A stretch of DNA of 64,000 nt. Origin: Homarus americanus (lineage: Eukaryota > Arthropoda > Malacostraca > Decapoda > Nephropidae). Location of the stretch: positions 3,252,742 to 3,316,741 of the forward strand of contig NW_024724368.1 in the NCBI RefSeq assembly GCF_018991925.1. Direction: 5' to 3'. The position numbers were made by a program, and so were the translations under genes. The notes under the pieces are model-generated. The model saw nothing but the letters and a program-made list of their open reading frames with translations, did no database searches and was not told the DNA's origin. Each line of letters begins with the position of its first letter. Within the stretch, counting starts at the first letter, position 1. Shown piece by piece: positions 43,671 to 56,625 of this stretch.

Positions 43671-44236
43671 CACACACACACACGTCCAAAGGTGGAGAGA
43701 TTGAACAAGTGGATAACGGGGGAAGAACACGGGGAGGAGGATAATGAAGTGTGGATGAAAAACGGAAGAAGAGTGGATGAGGTGGATGAGAGACTGTGGT
43801 AGAGAGTTGAGAATGAGAGATAAGCAAAAGATAAGAGAAATTTGCTCTACCAATTTTGTTATTTTTTTCTTCTCAAGATTCGAGTGGTGATTTTCTCTGA
43901 GGGGGGGGATAATAATAATAGGGAGAATTAAATAGCAAGAGTAAGACAAGGAAGAGAGAGAGAGAGAGAGAGAGACGGGACATATAGTTATGGTTAAGTC
44001 TCTTGTTATCGTTTTGTTTCCATCTGTGTTGTGTTGTCAGTGAGCCATCCATAAGGTATCTCACATTACAGTAGAATACAACCTTCAACATTCTGATACT
44101 TGATGTTGGGATAATGTGCAGCGTGATATGACCCCCTCTGCCCCCTGTTATATAGTGGTAATCAAACAACGTAGATTTTCGAACACGAGGGACAATCATT
44201 ATTATAAGCGTAACTAAAGGTAAATAAATAATTTTC

Positions 44237-44268
<32 letters not shown>

Positions 44269-44395
44269 TCATGCCTATGTGTGAACCTTTGTGAGTTTCT
44301 GCGTTCTGTTCATGTGCCTGTGTGTGTGAACGTCTTGTTGTTTGTGCATCTTTATACGTGTGTGTGCTTCTCTGTGTGGTTATATATGTGTAATT

Positions 44396-44398
<3 letters not shown>

Positions 44399-44452
<54 letters not shown>
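44399..44452. repeat. (TG)27 microsatellite
   Basis: Uninterrupted TG for 54 bp; a shorter GT run lies at 44238-44260. Downstream 44530-44870 is a pyrimidine-rich TTCCTTCC/CACCC block without a gene. Confidence 0.95.
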
Positions 44453-44454
<2 letters not shown>

Positions 44455-45515
44455 GGCTCAGCGTCGGGGGTGGGCAGACACCTTGTGGGAGATCACCTTA
44501 CCTGATGGATTACTTCCGCCCACACACACACACGCCCACACGCCCACCTCCTCTTTCACTCACTTATCTCCATCTTTCATCCTCTTCCACACCCACTTGT
44601 CTTCCATCCTCCGCCCACTTATCCCTCATCCTTTATCTTCCTTGTGCCGGTACTTATCATGTATCTTTCGTTCCCTCCCTTCGCCCACCCACCCTCTCCA
44701 CTCCTTCCTTCCTTCCTTCTTTCACCTACCCACTCAATCCCTCCTATCTTCCTTCACCCGTCGATCCCTATCCACCCAACCTACCTTCCTTTCCTTCACC
44801 CAACCACCCACCCTCTCCATCCACTCTTCCTTCATTCCTTCACCCACCACTCCTTCCCACCATCACATCTCTTGACACTTAAACATTTCACCCTCATAAA
44901 ATTTACTCAAGACACCTCAGTCGAAATAAGGATTCAGGTCTCGGCAGTACATATTATGCCATATCCTAATCTAGTTACGTAGGATCTGTAACCTGAAATC
45001 CTTTGTGAGATCCTGCCTTCTGTTCGTGTGTGTTATGACTATCTTGTTGGTGGTAGGTCACTCAAATGTACCAAAGAACACCATCAAACTGAAATCACAC
45101 TGTAGGAAAAGACAAAACACAGTGGAATTTCAATGTTATGATTTTTATGTGGGATTACGTGGTTTATATCAGTTACCCCCTACAAAAGTATACAAATATC
45201 TCGTTTTCTTTAGATAGATGACTTTTATATTAAACTATCGACCCCAACATTCATTCACTAGTTGTGTACAGAATGATAGAATGTGATCTATTCCTATCAT
45301 TCACATTAATAAGCAGAACAAGAGTTATCACCCGAGAGCCATTAAGATAACAATATAAGAAAGGACTATATCTTCCCCTTTGTTTAATAAGAGACATTAG
45401 ATAAACAGAGTGATCGGGCCCTTTAGGTGTTATTTTAGATGTTATTGAGGAATTCCTGTTACTCGTGTCACTCATCACAAAATAAATGACTCTACATATA
45501 CCAATACATTTTATA

Positions 45516-45740
45516 ATTGTTATAGTGAAACCTCCATATAACGGACTTCGATATAATGGACTAACCTTACACATATAATGGACTTCGATTTAACGGACTA
45601 ACCTTACACGTATAATGGACTTCGATTTAACGGACTAACCTTACACATATAATGGACTTCGATTTAACAGACTAACCTCTCATATAACGGACTAACCCCT
45701 CACATTATAGTCCGTTAAATAGAAATTTCACTATAACAAT
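45516..45740. mobile_element. MITE-like element with four 37-bp internal repeats
   Basis: Outer ends ATTGTTATAGTGAAA (left, from about 45516) and TTTCACTATAACAAT (right, to about 45740) are perfect inverted repeats; pairing continues inward through TAACGGACT and AGTCCGTTA. Between them GGACTTCGAT(A/T)TAA...TAACCTTACAC repeats at exactly 37 bp (45543, 45580, 45617, 45654). Inverted ends and TTATA/TAACGGA words resemble pogo/Tc1-type terminal sequence. No coding capacity. Confidence 0.82.
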
Positions 45741-46335
45741 ATCACTACCATAGCCTTTCTTAATGTGCCAGAGAGACAAATACTGAAGGATGAGAAAACT
45801 ACTGAAGGAGGAGGAGGAACCGTCAAACTTAGACTAGATTTATGGAGGAATGTTTTGAGTTCTTTATTGTTTTGCCGTGTTGTTCGGTGTTAGTATAGTG
45901 TGTTATAGATGGTATCCTGTCCAGCTGTGTGTGTGTGTGTGGAGGGGTACACTGCCTTCATAACATAGGATGCGTCATCGTCATTGGTGAATCAGATTGC
46001 AAGTTCCAAGAATAATAATAATATAACCTGCAAGAGAAGGTACGGGGGAGGATAAAGCAGAGGAGGAGGAAGAAGAGGAGGAGGAGAAGGAAGAAGAGGA
46101 GGAGGAGGAGAAGGAAGAAGAGGAGGAACAGGAGGAGGAGGACTTCCGGACACACGCCTAGGTGGTGGGTGTGGTGGGTGAGTGGATGTGGTAGGTGGGT
46201 GAGGTGGGTTAGACTGTGTTATGAGTCAATACAACAGTCCACACACGTTCACCACAACCTGAACTGTTGCCTCACTCATTGCTGCCTGCCTCTCTCACTA
46301 CTGCCTCTCATTAAGCCTTTAGTCCCTCACTTCTG
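45741..46335. other. Gene-free stretch with GGA/GAA block
   Basis: A GAGGAGGAAG-rich purine tract spans 46043-46142; GGTGGGTG repeats follow. No gene seen. Confidence 0.7.
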
Positions 46336-46348
46336 CCTCTCACTCACC

Positions 46349-46413
46349 CACTCACTCACTCACTCACTCACTCACTCACTCACTCACTCACTCACTCACT
46401 CACTCACTCACTC
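46349..46413. repeat. (CACT)n microsatellite
   Basis: About 16 perfect CACT units. Confidence 0.97.
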
Positions 46414-46533
46414 TTAGTTTTAGTTAAGATTTAGAGGGTTGGGTTAGGTTAGGTTACGTTAGGTGTGGTTTGGTGGGAATATCAGAGCTGACAAATACGT
46501 GGTGTCAGCGTTGTCAGAGGTTAGGGAGAGAGG

Positions 46534-46600
46534 TGACGTCAGGAGTAGTGGTGTGGGTCATGACGTCAGTAGTAGTAGTGTTGATCATGACGTCAGGACA
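46534..46600 (+). promoter_or_regulatory. Three perfect CRE palindromes spaced exactly 27 bp
   Basis: TGACGTCA occurs at 46534-46541, 46561-46568 and 46588-46595. The start-to-start distance is 27 bp both times, so this is a small tandem array with one CREB/ATF-type site per unit; the spacer sequences (AGTAGT and GTGTT-rich) are only loosely alike. Whether it is regulatory is unknown. Confidence 0.6.
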
Positions 46601-46661
46601 AGTTGCTTACGACGAATAGATTATGTTACTTACCAACTAAAAGTTTAACAGGTAATCATAA

Positions 46662-46898
<237 letters not shown>

Positions 46899-47903
46899 AT
46901 CGTACTATTTAGCCTTAGTTGATGATAAGCTGTTTTGTCGAAATTTAGGGAAAAATAAACAATATAGCTTTTCCTCTCCGTTTGCCTTGTAATATGGCCA
47001 TTTTAGACGCCATTTTATACATATTGCACCTTTTGTGATAAAGTTCTAGGAGGTGTGTGTGTGTGTGTGTCTTACCTACGGCTCGTGTGTGTGTGTATAT
47101 TTCAGTAATCCTTCAATATGTGTGTATATGTATAATGATAATAATAATAATAATATGTATATATATATATATATAATATTAATAATATTAATGAACTTTA
47201 AACACATATTTTTGCCTCATGACTAAGTATTCCAGATGTATGTGTGTACGTTAGTCAAGATGAACTAACTAGGAAGGTGAATGAGAGCAGTGGTAGGTAG
47301 CCGCGGAGGATGACCATGTGGGGGAGTGGCCATGTAGGAGAGTGACCATGTGGGAAGTGGCCGCCTTAAAGTGTCAGGGGTGACCATATGGGGGGTAGCC
47401 ATGTAGGAGGTGGCCATGTGAAGGGTGACCAATTACCTACGAGGACAGGTAAACATTCCTGCTCGTCTACCTGTGCCCTTGAGAGTTTGATAAATTTAAA
47501 GGTGGTGGTAGCGATGGGTCTCACTTGAAGGTCATCTTTTGTCGACAGTCGAGACGATCACGACCAGACTAGCAATGAGTAGTGTGTGTGCGCGCGCGTA
47601 AACCTACAACACCTCAAACAATTAATAAGTTAAAACAAGGTAACAAAACACAATGTATAAACTACCCTTACCTTATTTATCACAATATAATACACTATGT
47701 TAAATTAGCTTCTCCAAATACCACCCCAAAAAAAATATTAAAATGTAAGAAAAAATCATCATCAGTGTTTTAAAAGGTAAGGTGTCAGGGATAAGTTTTG
47801 CTATATAATGATAACTGCTAATCCACCCATGACTTGCTTACTTGGCCTTACTCCCATGAACGTCTGTCTGCTCATGACTATACTAGGAAGGTCGTACTCA
47901 GGG

Positions 47904-47961
<58 letters not shown>

Positions 47962-50501
47962 ACACATACACAAAAGATGATCAAGGAAGAGAGATTAAGT
48001 TATATTGTTTTTTATAACTGTACACGATATCTCATTGCTACCACGTGTAAATCAGTATACGAGTCAATTGTGTATCTATCTGGAGGTCGAGTGTTTGTTG
48101 AGGATTAGTTGACGATCGTACGTTTGGGTTGAGAAATTGACGAACGAATTGAGGTTAAATTTTCTGATGTAGATTTTAGGTTATTGGGTTGTTTTTGGTT
48201 GTGTTTGGTTGTTTTACACTACCAAAAACAGAGTCTTTCCATTATGTCTTAACCCTTATGAACTCTCTACCATCATCTCCAGGTCTTATAAGGTTCTATC
48301 ACAGTTTTACCTTTTTTTACCAAATAATGTCTGGAGTATTATCCAAAAAATAAACAGTATTGTGTTGGATTGCGACGAGAGTTGGACAGTTTTATGAGTC
48401 GTAATTTGCATAAGTCTTTGAGGCGTAGGTGGTCCCGGGTAGGTGAAGGAGGAGGGGTGGGGGGGTTGTAGAGGTGTGGGTGGAGGTTGGGATGGGTTGT
48501 GGGTTTGGACTGGGTGTGGTATGAGGCAGGACAGGGTGGAGGAGGGTTAGGACAGGTTGGAGTACGAGGCAGGACAACCACTTTCATACCCTGTAGCCTC
48601 AAGACGTGATGGCAGAAGGTTACTAAACGAAGGAGAAAGCATTTAACAAGGAAGAGGCAGGGGCAAGACGAGGTGTGGGGCAAGAGGGCAAGTGGTGATG
48701 GGGTAAGAGGTGCAGGTTGGGGTGAGGGGATGGGGGGAGAGTAAAGAAAGGGGGGGGGGTTAGGATGGGTTGGAAAGGGGTGAATTGATTGGGGGAGAAG
48801 TCAGTGTGAGGTCGAGTGGAGAGGGGCGGAGTGGGGCTGAGGGCAGGGTGGAGAGGGGTGAGGTGGGTACGTGTAGGTAAATCAGAATCTATATATATTA
48901 CTCCTGATCGTAAATACATATAGCACCATACATACATCAACAATCACAAGAAGCATCACAGCTGACACCTAGTCCCTTTAACAGTTATCTATTATCAAAA
49001 CAAAACACGTATCATAAATCATTTGTTTTCATCCCTTTTATATATTTTATGAGACAAACAACAAAAACATTATATATCTTTACTTAAGTTCCATTACTCT
49101 CAAATAATCGTAAGTTTAAGTTTCGCCCCTAAGTTCAGAGTGAGAATGTGTTTTAGCTTACGATATAAAATTATAATGACGTTCCTAAGTTACACTCATG
49201 AGGAACCAAGTTTATAAGACACGTTGTCATAAGCAAGTCTTGTTAAGCGAAAGAAATTTAACATGGGAAACATTGAGAGTCTGGGTCCTAACTTGCCTTT
49301 TACCACCGACTCCTATGATCCTTCGACCCACGCCGCTGCATACTAATGTAAATATATCCTCCACGTCTGGTCTTGGGGGGGGCTCTGGCATAGTAATATA
49401 TCCTTCCCAGTATCCTTCACGTCAGCTTGGACTTATCTACCTCAGCGCCCATTAATTAAAAGATATCCGACGCTATTTTTCTCCTTAACTGGGAGACGAA
49501 AACACAAGTGAATCCGAAGCTGTTATTGGAACCGCTGTATGCCGAAGCTTAGTTAGGGTTCGGTAGAGTTCGTTCACATTATGATCGTTTGAGAGGAAGA
49601 TTAATATTAGTGTAATTGAGAATCCAGACCTTGTAGACGATAATTTAAAGTGGGGAGAAGATAACAGGTTAAGTTAGAGGCGCTGCTGCTACCTCACCTG
49701 TACATCAGAGAGAGAGAGAACAGGTAAATGAGGAGGGGGGAGGGAGAGGAGAGAAACGAGTCGATGATCGTCAGAGGCAGCGTGATTTGTAGCAACTGTA
49801 AACGCTCTCTTTGGCTCTTCGACTCCTCCATTTTATTTTATACCTGTCGGCTTAATTAACAATTTACGTATACAGGTCGTCGTAATTTCTTCTCAAAGTA
49901 CTAATAAATAATTCTGTACAGCGTAAGATAATGAATTGTATTTTTTTTTTTGGTACCCAGGAAAAGTAAGTAGTTTAGCCCGTGTGTTGGTGAATAGTTG
50001 TGTTGTGTTTGGTAAATTTTTCGTGTTGCGTTGTGTTGTGTTGGTGAGTGTTGTGGTGTTGTGTTTTGTTGTGGTGTTGTGTCGTGTTGCGTTGTGTAGT
50101 ATCGTGTTTACTGTGACACATCCACCGGCCGACCTTTTATCCTTGAAGTTTACCCGGTGATAACTGTTTACAAGGTCTTTCAAGGTCATTAGTCTAAGGT
50201 ATAGTCCTATTTACTGATGAGAATCCTGGGAGGGTGGTAAGCCAGTTGTCGTAGGATATCGCGGAATCCTTATGACTGGCCTCGTGAGTCTAGGATTAAC
50301 ATACATACATACATACATAACCTAATCTAACGTTACCTAATCTATAGTCAGATCCAAAACTTCAAAATAATGACAAAATCGAACCATTCCCCGACCTCCA
50401 AATAGTCGTATCTACCAGTGTCTTGGTGTCCATTATGTGCCGGGAACATTGAGTGAACAATATGATCAATAATGAACCTTGAACGACTAATCATTTTACA
50501 G

Positions 50502-50690
50502 GTACCAGATGCTACAAGTCACATGTTGAAAAAGGTAAACATTGGTGATGGTAGAGAGGGAGTTTTTGAGTTCATCATGAGAATGGTACCAGTCTCCTCG
50601 TATAGGGGGGGATATCTCGTTATAGTAGAGCCATTAGCAGTCATGGTAAAAGTGCCAGAAGATGTACCGCCTCACACCGACGAATTTTAA
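50502..50690 (+). CDS. Weak exon-like open frame after an acceptor-like site
   Basis: CATTTTACAG at 50492-50501 would be an acceptable splice acceptor. The frame after it reads VPDATSHMLKKVNIGDGREG and on to EDVPPHTDEF, ending in TAA at 50688-50690 (62 codons), with balanced composition unlike the repeat frames around it. I do not recognise the protein and no partner exon was found. It may be a terminal exon, a transposon scrap or chance. Confidence 0.15.
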   Translation, partial: VPDATSHMLKKVNIGDGREGVFEFIMRMVPVSSYRGGYLVIVEPLAVMVKVPEDVPPHTDEF

Positions 50691-51782
50691 TAAAACCAGT
50701 GGAAGAAAACATTGATTCTGTATCGTCCTCTGGCAGCAAAGTTGATCAGGTATTCAGAGTCATGCTGTATTAGGAAGTGCTGCTCCCTAAACTTGTGAGG
50801 TAACAGCAGCAGCAGCAGCACTCATCTCCAAGCTTTCGTCTGGGTTAAAAGTTACCATATTGTAGCCCCACCTCCCACAACACTGAGATGGGTACTGAAG
50901 AAGGGTGAAATACTGCCTCTACCCCATACATACAATACATCAAACATAGCTACACTTAGTCTCATGTACAGAGAGTCCAGGTGGCTTTCTACTGGCATCT
51001 ACAAGTGCATAGTCGACTGTGTGGGTGTGTATCTGGGATGGTGATGAAGTAGCAACATAGTGTGAGATCCGTCTACAACACAAAAGTCGATTAATTGGTG
51101 TTGCATTAACCTGTAACACATTTATTTTTAGTTGTTCTTCGTGTTTTTTCAGTTGTGTGTGAGGATGTAATTGTGAACGAAGTGGTTGTTGTGATTCTGA
51201 AGGTGACATTTACACCAGAGGGCAAAGGTCAAGGTCATTCATCAAGAGGTCAAGGTCACTAGTCAATCATGTTTATTGTTTTGGGAGGGGGGAAGGGGGT
51301 AGTCTAGCCTGGCGTCCTGAGTACTATACCGTGATGGAGGCAGGTAAACAATAGCTCCTGTCGAGTAGTTTTGTGATCGTAGCATCCGAGTGTGTGTGTG
51401 TGTGTGTGTGTGTGACTTTGTTGTGGAGGCTCACATAACCGTCCTCAAAACTGCTCAACCCATAGCACGATTAATTATTCAGACCGTAGTTGTAGACAGT
51501 CTCCTTTCCCCTCCCTCCCTCCCCCCCTACCCCACGAGGTGTCTGTCTGTCTGTCTCCCCCACCAGAGATTCTTCAGCGACTCTTGAGCGTTCATATCAG
51601 TTTCTTAAAATAGTCATCAAGTAATGGATAATCGGGTGGGCGGAGGAGCCACAAGAAGAAGGAACACGACCCCCCTCACTATCCTCACTATACAACGAAA
51701 AACGACCAACATAAACCGCTGAATAAAAGGCATACCCCATCCACGCCCCGCCCCGCTCCCTGCCCCGCTCCCTCCTCAACAG

Positions 51783-51815
51783 TGACGTCATGGGTACTCT
51801 TACAGTGACGTCATG
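51783..51815 (+). promoter_or_regulatory. Tandem pair of perfect CRE palindromes
   Basis: TGACGTCA at 51783-51790 and again at 51806-51813, each inside the same direct repeat ACAGTGACGTCATG (first base of the first copy also fits), 23 bp apart. A GC-rich stretch with CCGCCCCGC lies about 40 bp upstream. Possible regulatory module; no gene identified beside it. Confidence 0.5.
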
Positions 51816-52520
51816 TTTTGTCTACAAGCTGAGATATTTTGTAATGAATCTCTTGTTTGTTTAGATGTAACGTAAACATTATTGTAGTGTTTAATGACGA
51901 TACCCAGTGGCTGAGTAAATATAGAGGATGAACCATAGATCGTGAGAGGCATAAATGAAAACTAATGGAAACAACAAATTATGAAAAAATATGGAAATTC
52001 ATAACAAAAGGAATAATATAAAAAAATGCCTTAGTAGTTAATGTATAAACACCTGTCATTTTAACTAATAATATATACACGGGCCAGGTATGTGTTGATT
52101 AGTCATTACTCACCTGGATACACACCAGTCTGTGTTAAGAGGCTGGTTTTTGGTGAATATTATCCCTATTTCTTCATTTATTCTCTCCTCTCTCATCTTT
52201 TATCACTTTCTCTCCCTCCTGATAAACCAACTCTATATCCCCTCCCCCCTCTCCTTTACTTATCATCTATACCTTCAAGTAATATCCTAAGCGCCAGGTC
52301 ACATTGTCTTCAAACTCCCGGGGAATTGTTTTGTTGTTGTTTTTGTTTACACTCTGCAGGGTGGGTGTGGGTAACTAGTGGCGCCTCGTAGGGTGTTGGG
52401 CACATGTGTGAGGATAACTAGCTCCCCCCCCCCTCAACACATGCTTCAGCTGTACTTACACACACAAGGTGAGTCCTACCATGTGTTGTACGAATGTCTG
52501 TCTAGCTCACGTTCCCTATG

Positions 52521-52627
<107 letters not shown>

Positions 52628-53283
52628 AATATTTTTTGTACGTATGATCGTCTTGTACTTATGATTACTTAAGTACTTACAAAAATAGCCACTACTGTGT
52701 ACATTTTATACCACTTAAAAGTTCATATAACAACAATAAATATAAACGGTAAACAACAGAAGCCTTGAGTGGTGTTGACCCGCCTACTACACTTAACTAA
52801 TTGTAACTACACAACTACACTAAATCCTAATTGTGTTGTGTAGCCTTGAGATGTACTGATACGCCCTTGGATGATAAATATAGTGTGGCTGTGTGTTAAA
52901 TAAGGTTAAACACCTCAGACGGTAGATTAATGGTGTAAAAATGGGTTTGTTATGTCTTTAAACACCTGTAAACACCGGGTGCAAGGATTAAGTGGTGTAA
53001 AAGTTTGTTATTTACGTCTGAAATATTTACAAACGCAGGATGACGTGACTAGACGGTGTAAAAAAGTGACTAGACTATAAAACGCCTTATTTACTTTTAC
53101 ACACTGGGTGAAGGGGGGACTATACTGTAAAACAACCTCTTATTCCAGTGTGTGTGTGAACCCCGGTAGGACGCGCTCGTGTTTACAAACCAAATTAGTC
53201 AATGTTGTTGTTGGTCTCGTGGGCAGGAGTCAGGAGCCATCAGCCAATGAGTATAAGTGTGTGTAATGAGACTTGCCAGGGTG

Positions 53284-53444
<161 letters not shown>

Positions 53445-53824
53445 GAGGCGTCTCGTTTTGTGATGTGTTAACTTCATTTTGTGTCTTTCTTGTGTGTGTG
53501 TGTGTGTGTGTGGGCGAGGTGTGTGTGTGTGTGTGTGTGTGTGGGCGAGTGTGTGTGTGTGTGTGTGTGTGTGTGTCAAGGTCATCAGCGAAGACGCACT
53601 ATAGGGGACACTGCCAACGCTATTACCTTCCTCAACTAATCACCTTTCTTAATTACCTTATATTCTGGCTCTACACCTGTACATGATATTTATCGAAGGT
53701 ATAGCTGATTGGGTATCGATTTTACAACTTATATTTAACCCCTTACGTACGGGTTCCTTTATGGAGACCTCGTAGTACTGGCGTCTTCAACAGCTTGGCA
53801 TTAGTTGGTGGTGTTGTCACGACT

Positions 53825-54045
53825 TGTTCCATCCCTATATAGAGAGGAAAGTCCGTTATATAGAGGGTTTATTAGATGTGAAGCCTCTATTTAACGGATT
53901 ATAGAGATAAAGTCCGTTATATCGACGGTTCACATAACGGATTGTATGGAGAGGAAAGTTCGTTATATGGAGAGGAAAGTCCGTTATATGGAGAGGAAAG
54001 TTCGTTATATGGAGAGGAAAGTCCATTAAATTTTCTCCACTACTT
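53825..54045. repeat. 21-bp repeat block of GTTATATGGAGAGGAAAGT, related to the 45.5-kb element
   Basis: GGAGAGGAAAGT(T/C)CGTTATAT recurs at exactly 21 bp (53948, 53969, 53990, 54011); before it CCGTTATATAGAG, CTCTATTTAACGGATTATAG and ATAACGGAT occur in both orientations. The TCCGTTATA/TATAACGGA words are those of the element at 45516-45740. Probably a second element of that kind with expanded interior; clear outer ends were not found. Confidence 0.7.
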
Positions 54046-54272
54046 AGTGATGTGAGATTGAGGGAGAGAGAGATAAAAGAGATATAAATAGAGAGAGAGG
54101 GAGAGAGAGAGACAGACAGTAGTGTAGCCTTGGTGGGTGTCTCGTAACAAGGTCGAGATATCGTTACCAGTAGTTATCTTGTCAGAGAAAGTTTATAACG
54201 AGATACTGGAAAAAAAATACTAAAGAAAGACATCCTTAGACGGTGAGACAGACAGACAGACAGACGGACAAG

Positions 54273-54273
54273 A

Positions 54274-54310
<37 letters not shown>
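54273..54310. repeat. (CA)n microsatellite
   Basis: Pure CA run, preceded by (GACA)n at 54246-54268. Confidence 0.95.
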
Positions 54311-54311
<1 letters not shown>

Positions 54312-54730
54312 GCCCGAGGGTCACTGACGATCGCTGGAGTTAATGTAGAAGAGAAGAGACAGATGAAACGAAATAAATCACTGAAAGAAAAATCCCCCAA
54401 AATCACCCTCAAGGATGCTTTCCCGATCAAATCACCGTGAAGGGTATCAACTAAAGCACGAAGGACTCTTAGGGGCATTGAGAGATTAGGTCCTATAGTA
54501 AGTATAGCGTTGAGGATTAGAATAGCCAATCAGGGAGAGATCTCGTGTAATGTTAACGCTAGTGATGCTCCAACAGCTGATTCATGTAAATAGAGAGTTG
54601 GGGTGGGGTGAGGAGGGGCATAGTGAGTCGCTTTGTTTTGGTTGGTGTAAGGTGTGTGTGTGTGCTGTGTGACCAGGAGGTGAGGGAGAGTGACCAACCC
54701 TCCTCCCTACTTTATTCTGTTGTCCAATCC

Positions 54731-55193
54731 TTTTTTTTTAGTTTAAAAAATTTATTGGCAAAGCTTGTAGTACAGTTTGCCTATTCTGAGTAATTCAGTC
54801 AGGTCTTGACACTGAGGGTGGTATCACTTCATGTGGGTAATGTCACTGTTCACTGCCATGCAGGACAGAGGTTCGTACACAAAGAAGGAAATACATCATA
54901 TTCATTAGCAGTATATACAGTATGGGTTAGTGGTTCACATACATTGGAGTCCTATTCTAATTGAAGACTAATCAGTGTGGGCTAGCAAATTTGGGATAAA
55001 CAACAAGAAAGTCCTCAAGCACACCTGATTCAATGTAGTAATTACATAGTTCAAGATACAATAAGTCAGGTGGCCTGAAGTCTTTGACAGTGTCACATTC
55101 AATAATATAGTGTTCAAGTGTATGCTTTAGAGGTTTATCACAAAGTCCAATCCAATCGTTTTCTGTTGTAAATGTCAGACTACTGCTTACTGG
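54731..55193 (-). pseudogene. LINE 3' end, minus strand, with C-terminal coding tail, AATAAA and poly(A)
   Basis: Read on the minus strand, 55193 to 54972 is open and ends in TGA (54974-54972): SSSLTFTTENDWIGLCDKPL, then TLEHYIIECDTVKDFRPPD, then LCNYYIESGVLEDFLVVYP. C-x-K-P-x-x-x-T-L-x-H-Y-x-x-x-C-x-x-x-x-x-x-R is the shape of the Cys/His tail at the end of many non-LTR retrotransposon ORF2 proteins. About 220 bp further on the minus strand comes AATAAA (54756-54751) and an A run (T run 54731-54739), as expected of a 5'-truncated LINE insertion. A (GA)n tract starts at its 5' side. Confidence 0.72.
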
Positions 55194-55756
55194 AGAGAGA
55201 GAGAGAGAGAGTTATACAGTCAACTCATTCACTGTACAAGTTTAAAATTGATTCATCATGTATACAGACAACACAAGTATACAATATCCACCCAATCAAT
55301 CCATAGACTGTGTGGGTAGGATATATATATATATATGAATGATTCCCAATGTAAAGTACCCACATAGGTTTACAATATCAACACATTTTTAGAGTACCCA
55401 CGCATCTTTACAATACCCACACAGCTTTAGAGTACCCACACAGGTTTTAGAAAGTGCGGGTATATGGTAAATAATCAGGCAATCTAACCAATGATAACTC
55501 AACAAAGCCATCAGTTACCGCTTGTACTGTGTTATACTGTAGCCACTTGACCCTCCCCCCTTGTGCCCTTGAGCTGGCATAGAGCTTGTTGAAGTGATAC
55601 ATGTAAACCTGTCTGCCTGCCTGTCTGTCTGTCTGTCCTGCCTTGCTAAATGGGCCTCAGTTTACATTTAAAACCCTGACCTAAAAGTCTTGCTATGAGT
55701 AATATTTATAATTATTGGTCTAAAAGAGGAATAAAGGGGGGGTTATTGATGTGTTG
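55194..55756. other. Gene-free stretch
   Basis: A GA tract at 55193-55210, TA tract at 55321-55335, and a loose repeat of ACCCACACAG/CTTTAGAGTACCC between 55370 and 55450. (CTGT)n at 55616-55637. No gene seen. Confidence 0.65.
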
Positions 55757-55780
55757 TGTATGTATGTATGTATGTTACCG

Positions 55781-55898
<118 letters not shown>

Positions 55899-56217
55899 TG
55901 TATTAATGTATATATACGTATGTTTATATCTGAATAACACCCCACAACAAATAAAGACAAATAGGTTATGGTAAATATTAATTGATCAGTATTTATCATT
56001 CAAAACTAACCTAACCTAACCCCACCCCTGAAGGTCACTCGGGCAGCTGGGGTTGAAAGCAGTGCCCAGGACGCTTATAAACCATCATCCATAAATCCTG
56101 TTTGGCTGTAAGTCGCCTCGGGTTACGTGTCGCTGTGTTGGTGGATGGGGAAGCACTACGCGAAGGATGTATCTAAAACAGGGTCGACATGTGGTGTGTG
56201 TGGGCCGCCGGTGAGGT

Positions 56218-56218
<1 letters not shown>

Positions 56219-56294
<76 letters not shown>

Positions 56295-56295
56295 T
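56219..56295. repeat. (TAA)n microsatellite
   Basis: About 25 TAA units. Confidence 0.97.
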
Positions 56296-56594
56296 AACGG
56301 GTTATTGAAAAATTTCTGCAGCCCGAAGGCTGAAAATGTACATTGGACATAAATGACTTATTACATACAGTGGTGGTTTAACAAAAGCCTTCATCAGAGA
56401 AAGGAAAAGGAACATACAGTGAACATACAGATTAATGTTTACAGTGGAGGTCACGTAGATCATGTACGCTGAGATGTTGAACAACAAACACGTGGTGTAG
56501 TAACTCCCTCCCAGGTGGTATTAGGAGGGACCTGACGTGTAGTAGTTCCCTCACAGATGGTGTTATGAGGGGCATCACGTGGTGTAGTAATTCG

Positions 56595-56625
<31 letters not shown>

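Larger units (their letters stand above)
46900..52520. other. Intergenic DNA, no gene seen
   Basis: Includes AT/ATA repeats at 47135-47178, GACCATGTGGG-like repeats at 47300-47440, (CA)n at 47905-47970, G-rich blocks at 48430-48850, TGTTGTG repeats at 49990-50110, (GT)n at 51389-51414 and the CRE pair at 51783. One exon-like frame at 50502-50690 is listed separately. Nothing else looks coding. Confidence 0.5.

Noticed and set aside
44342..44982. Frames of 112-177 codons over 44.3-45.0 kb
   Set aside because: Low-complexity pyrimidine-rich DNA (TTCCTTCACCCAC words); residues are biased to P, S, T, F and L in all frames.
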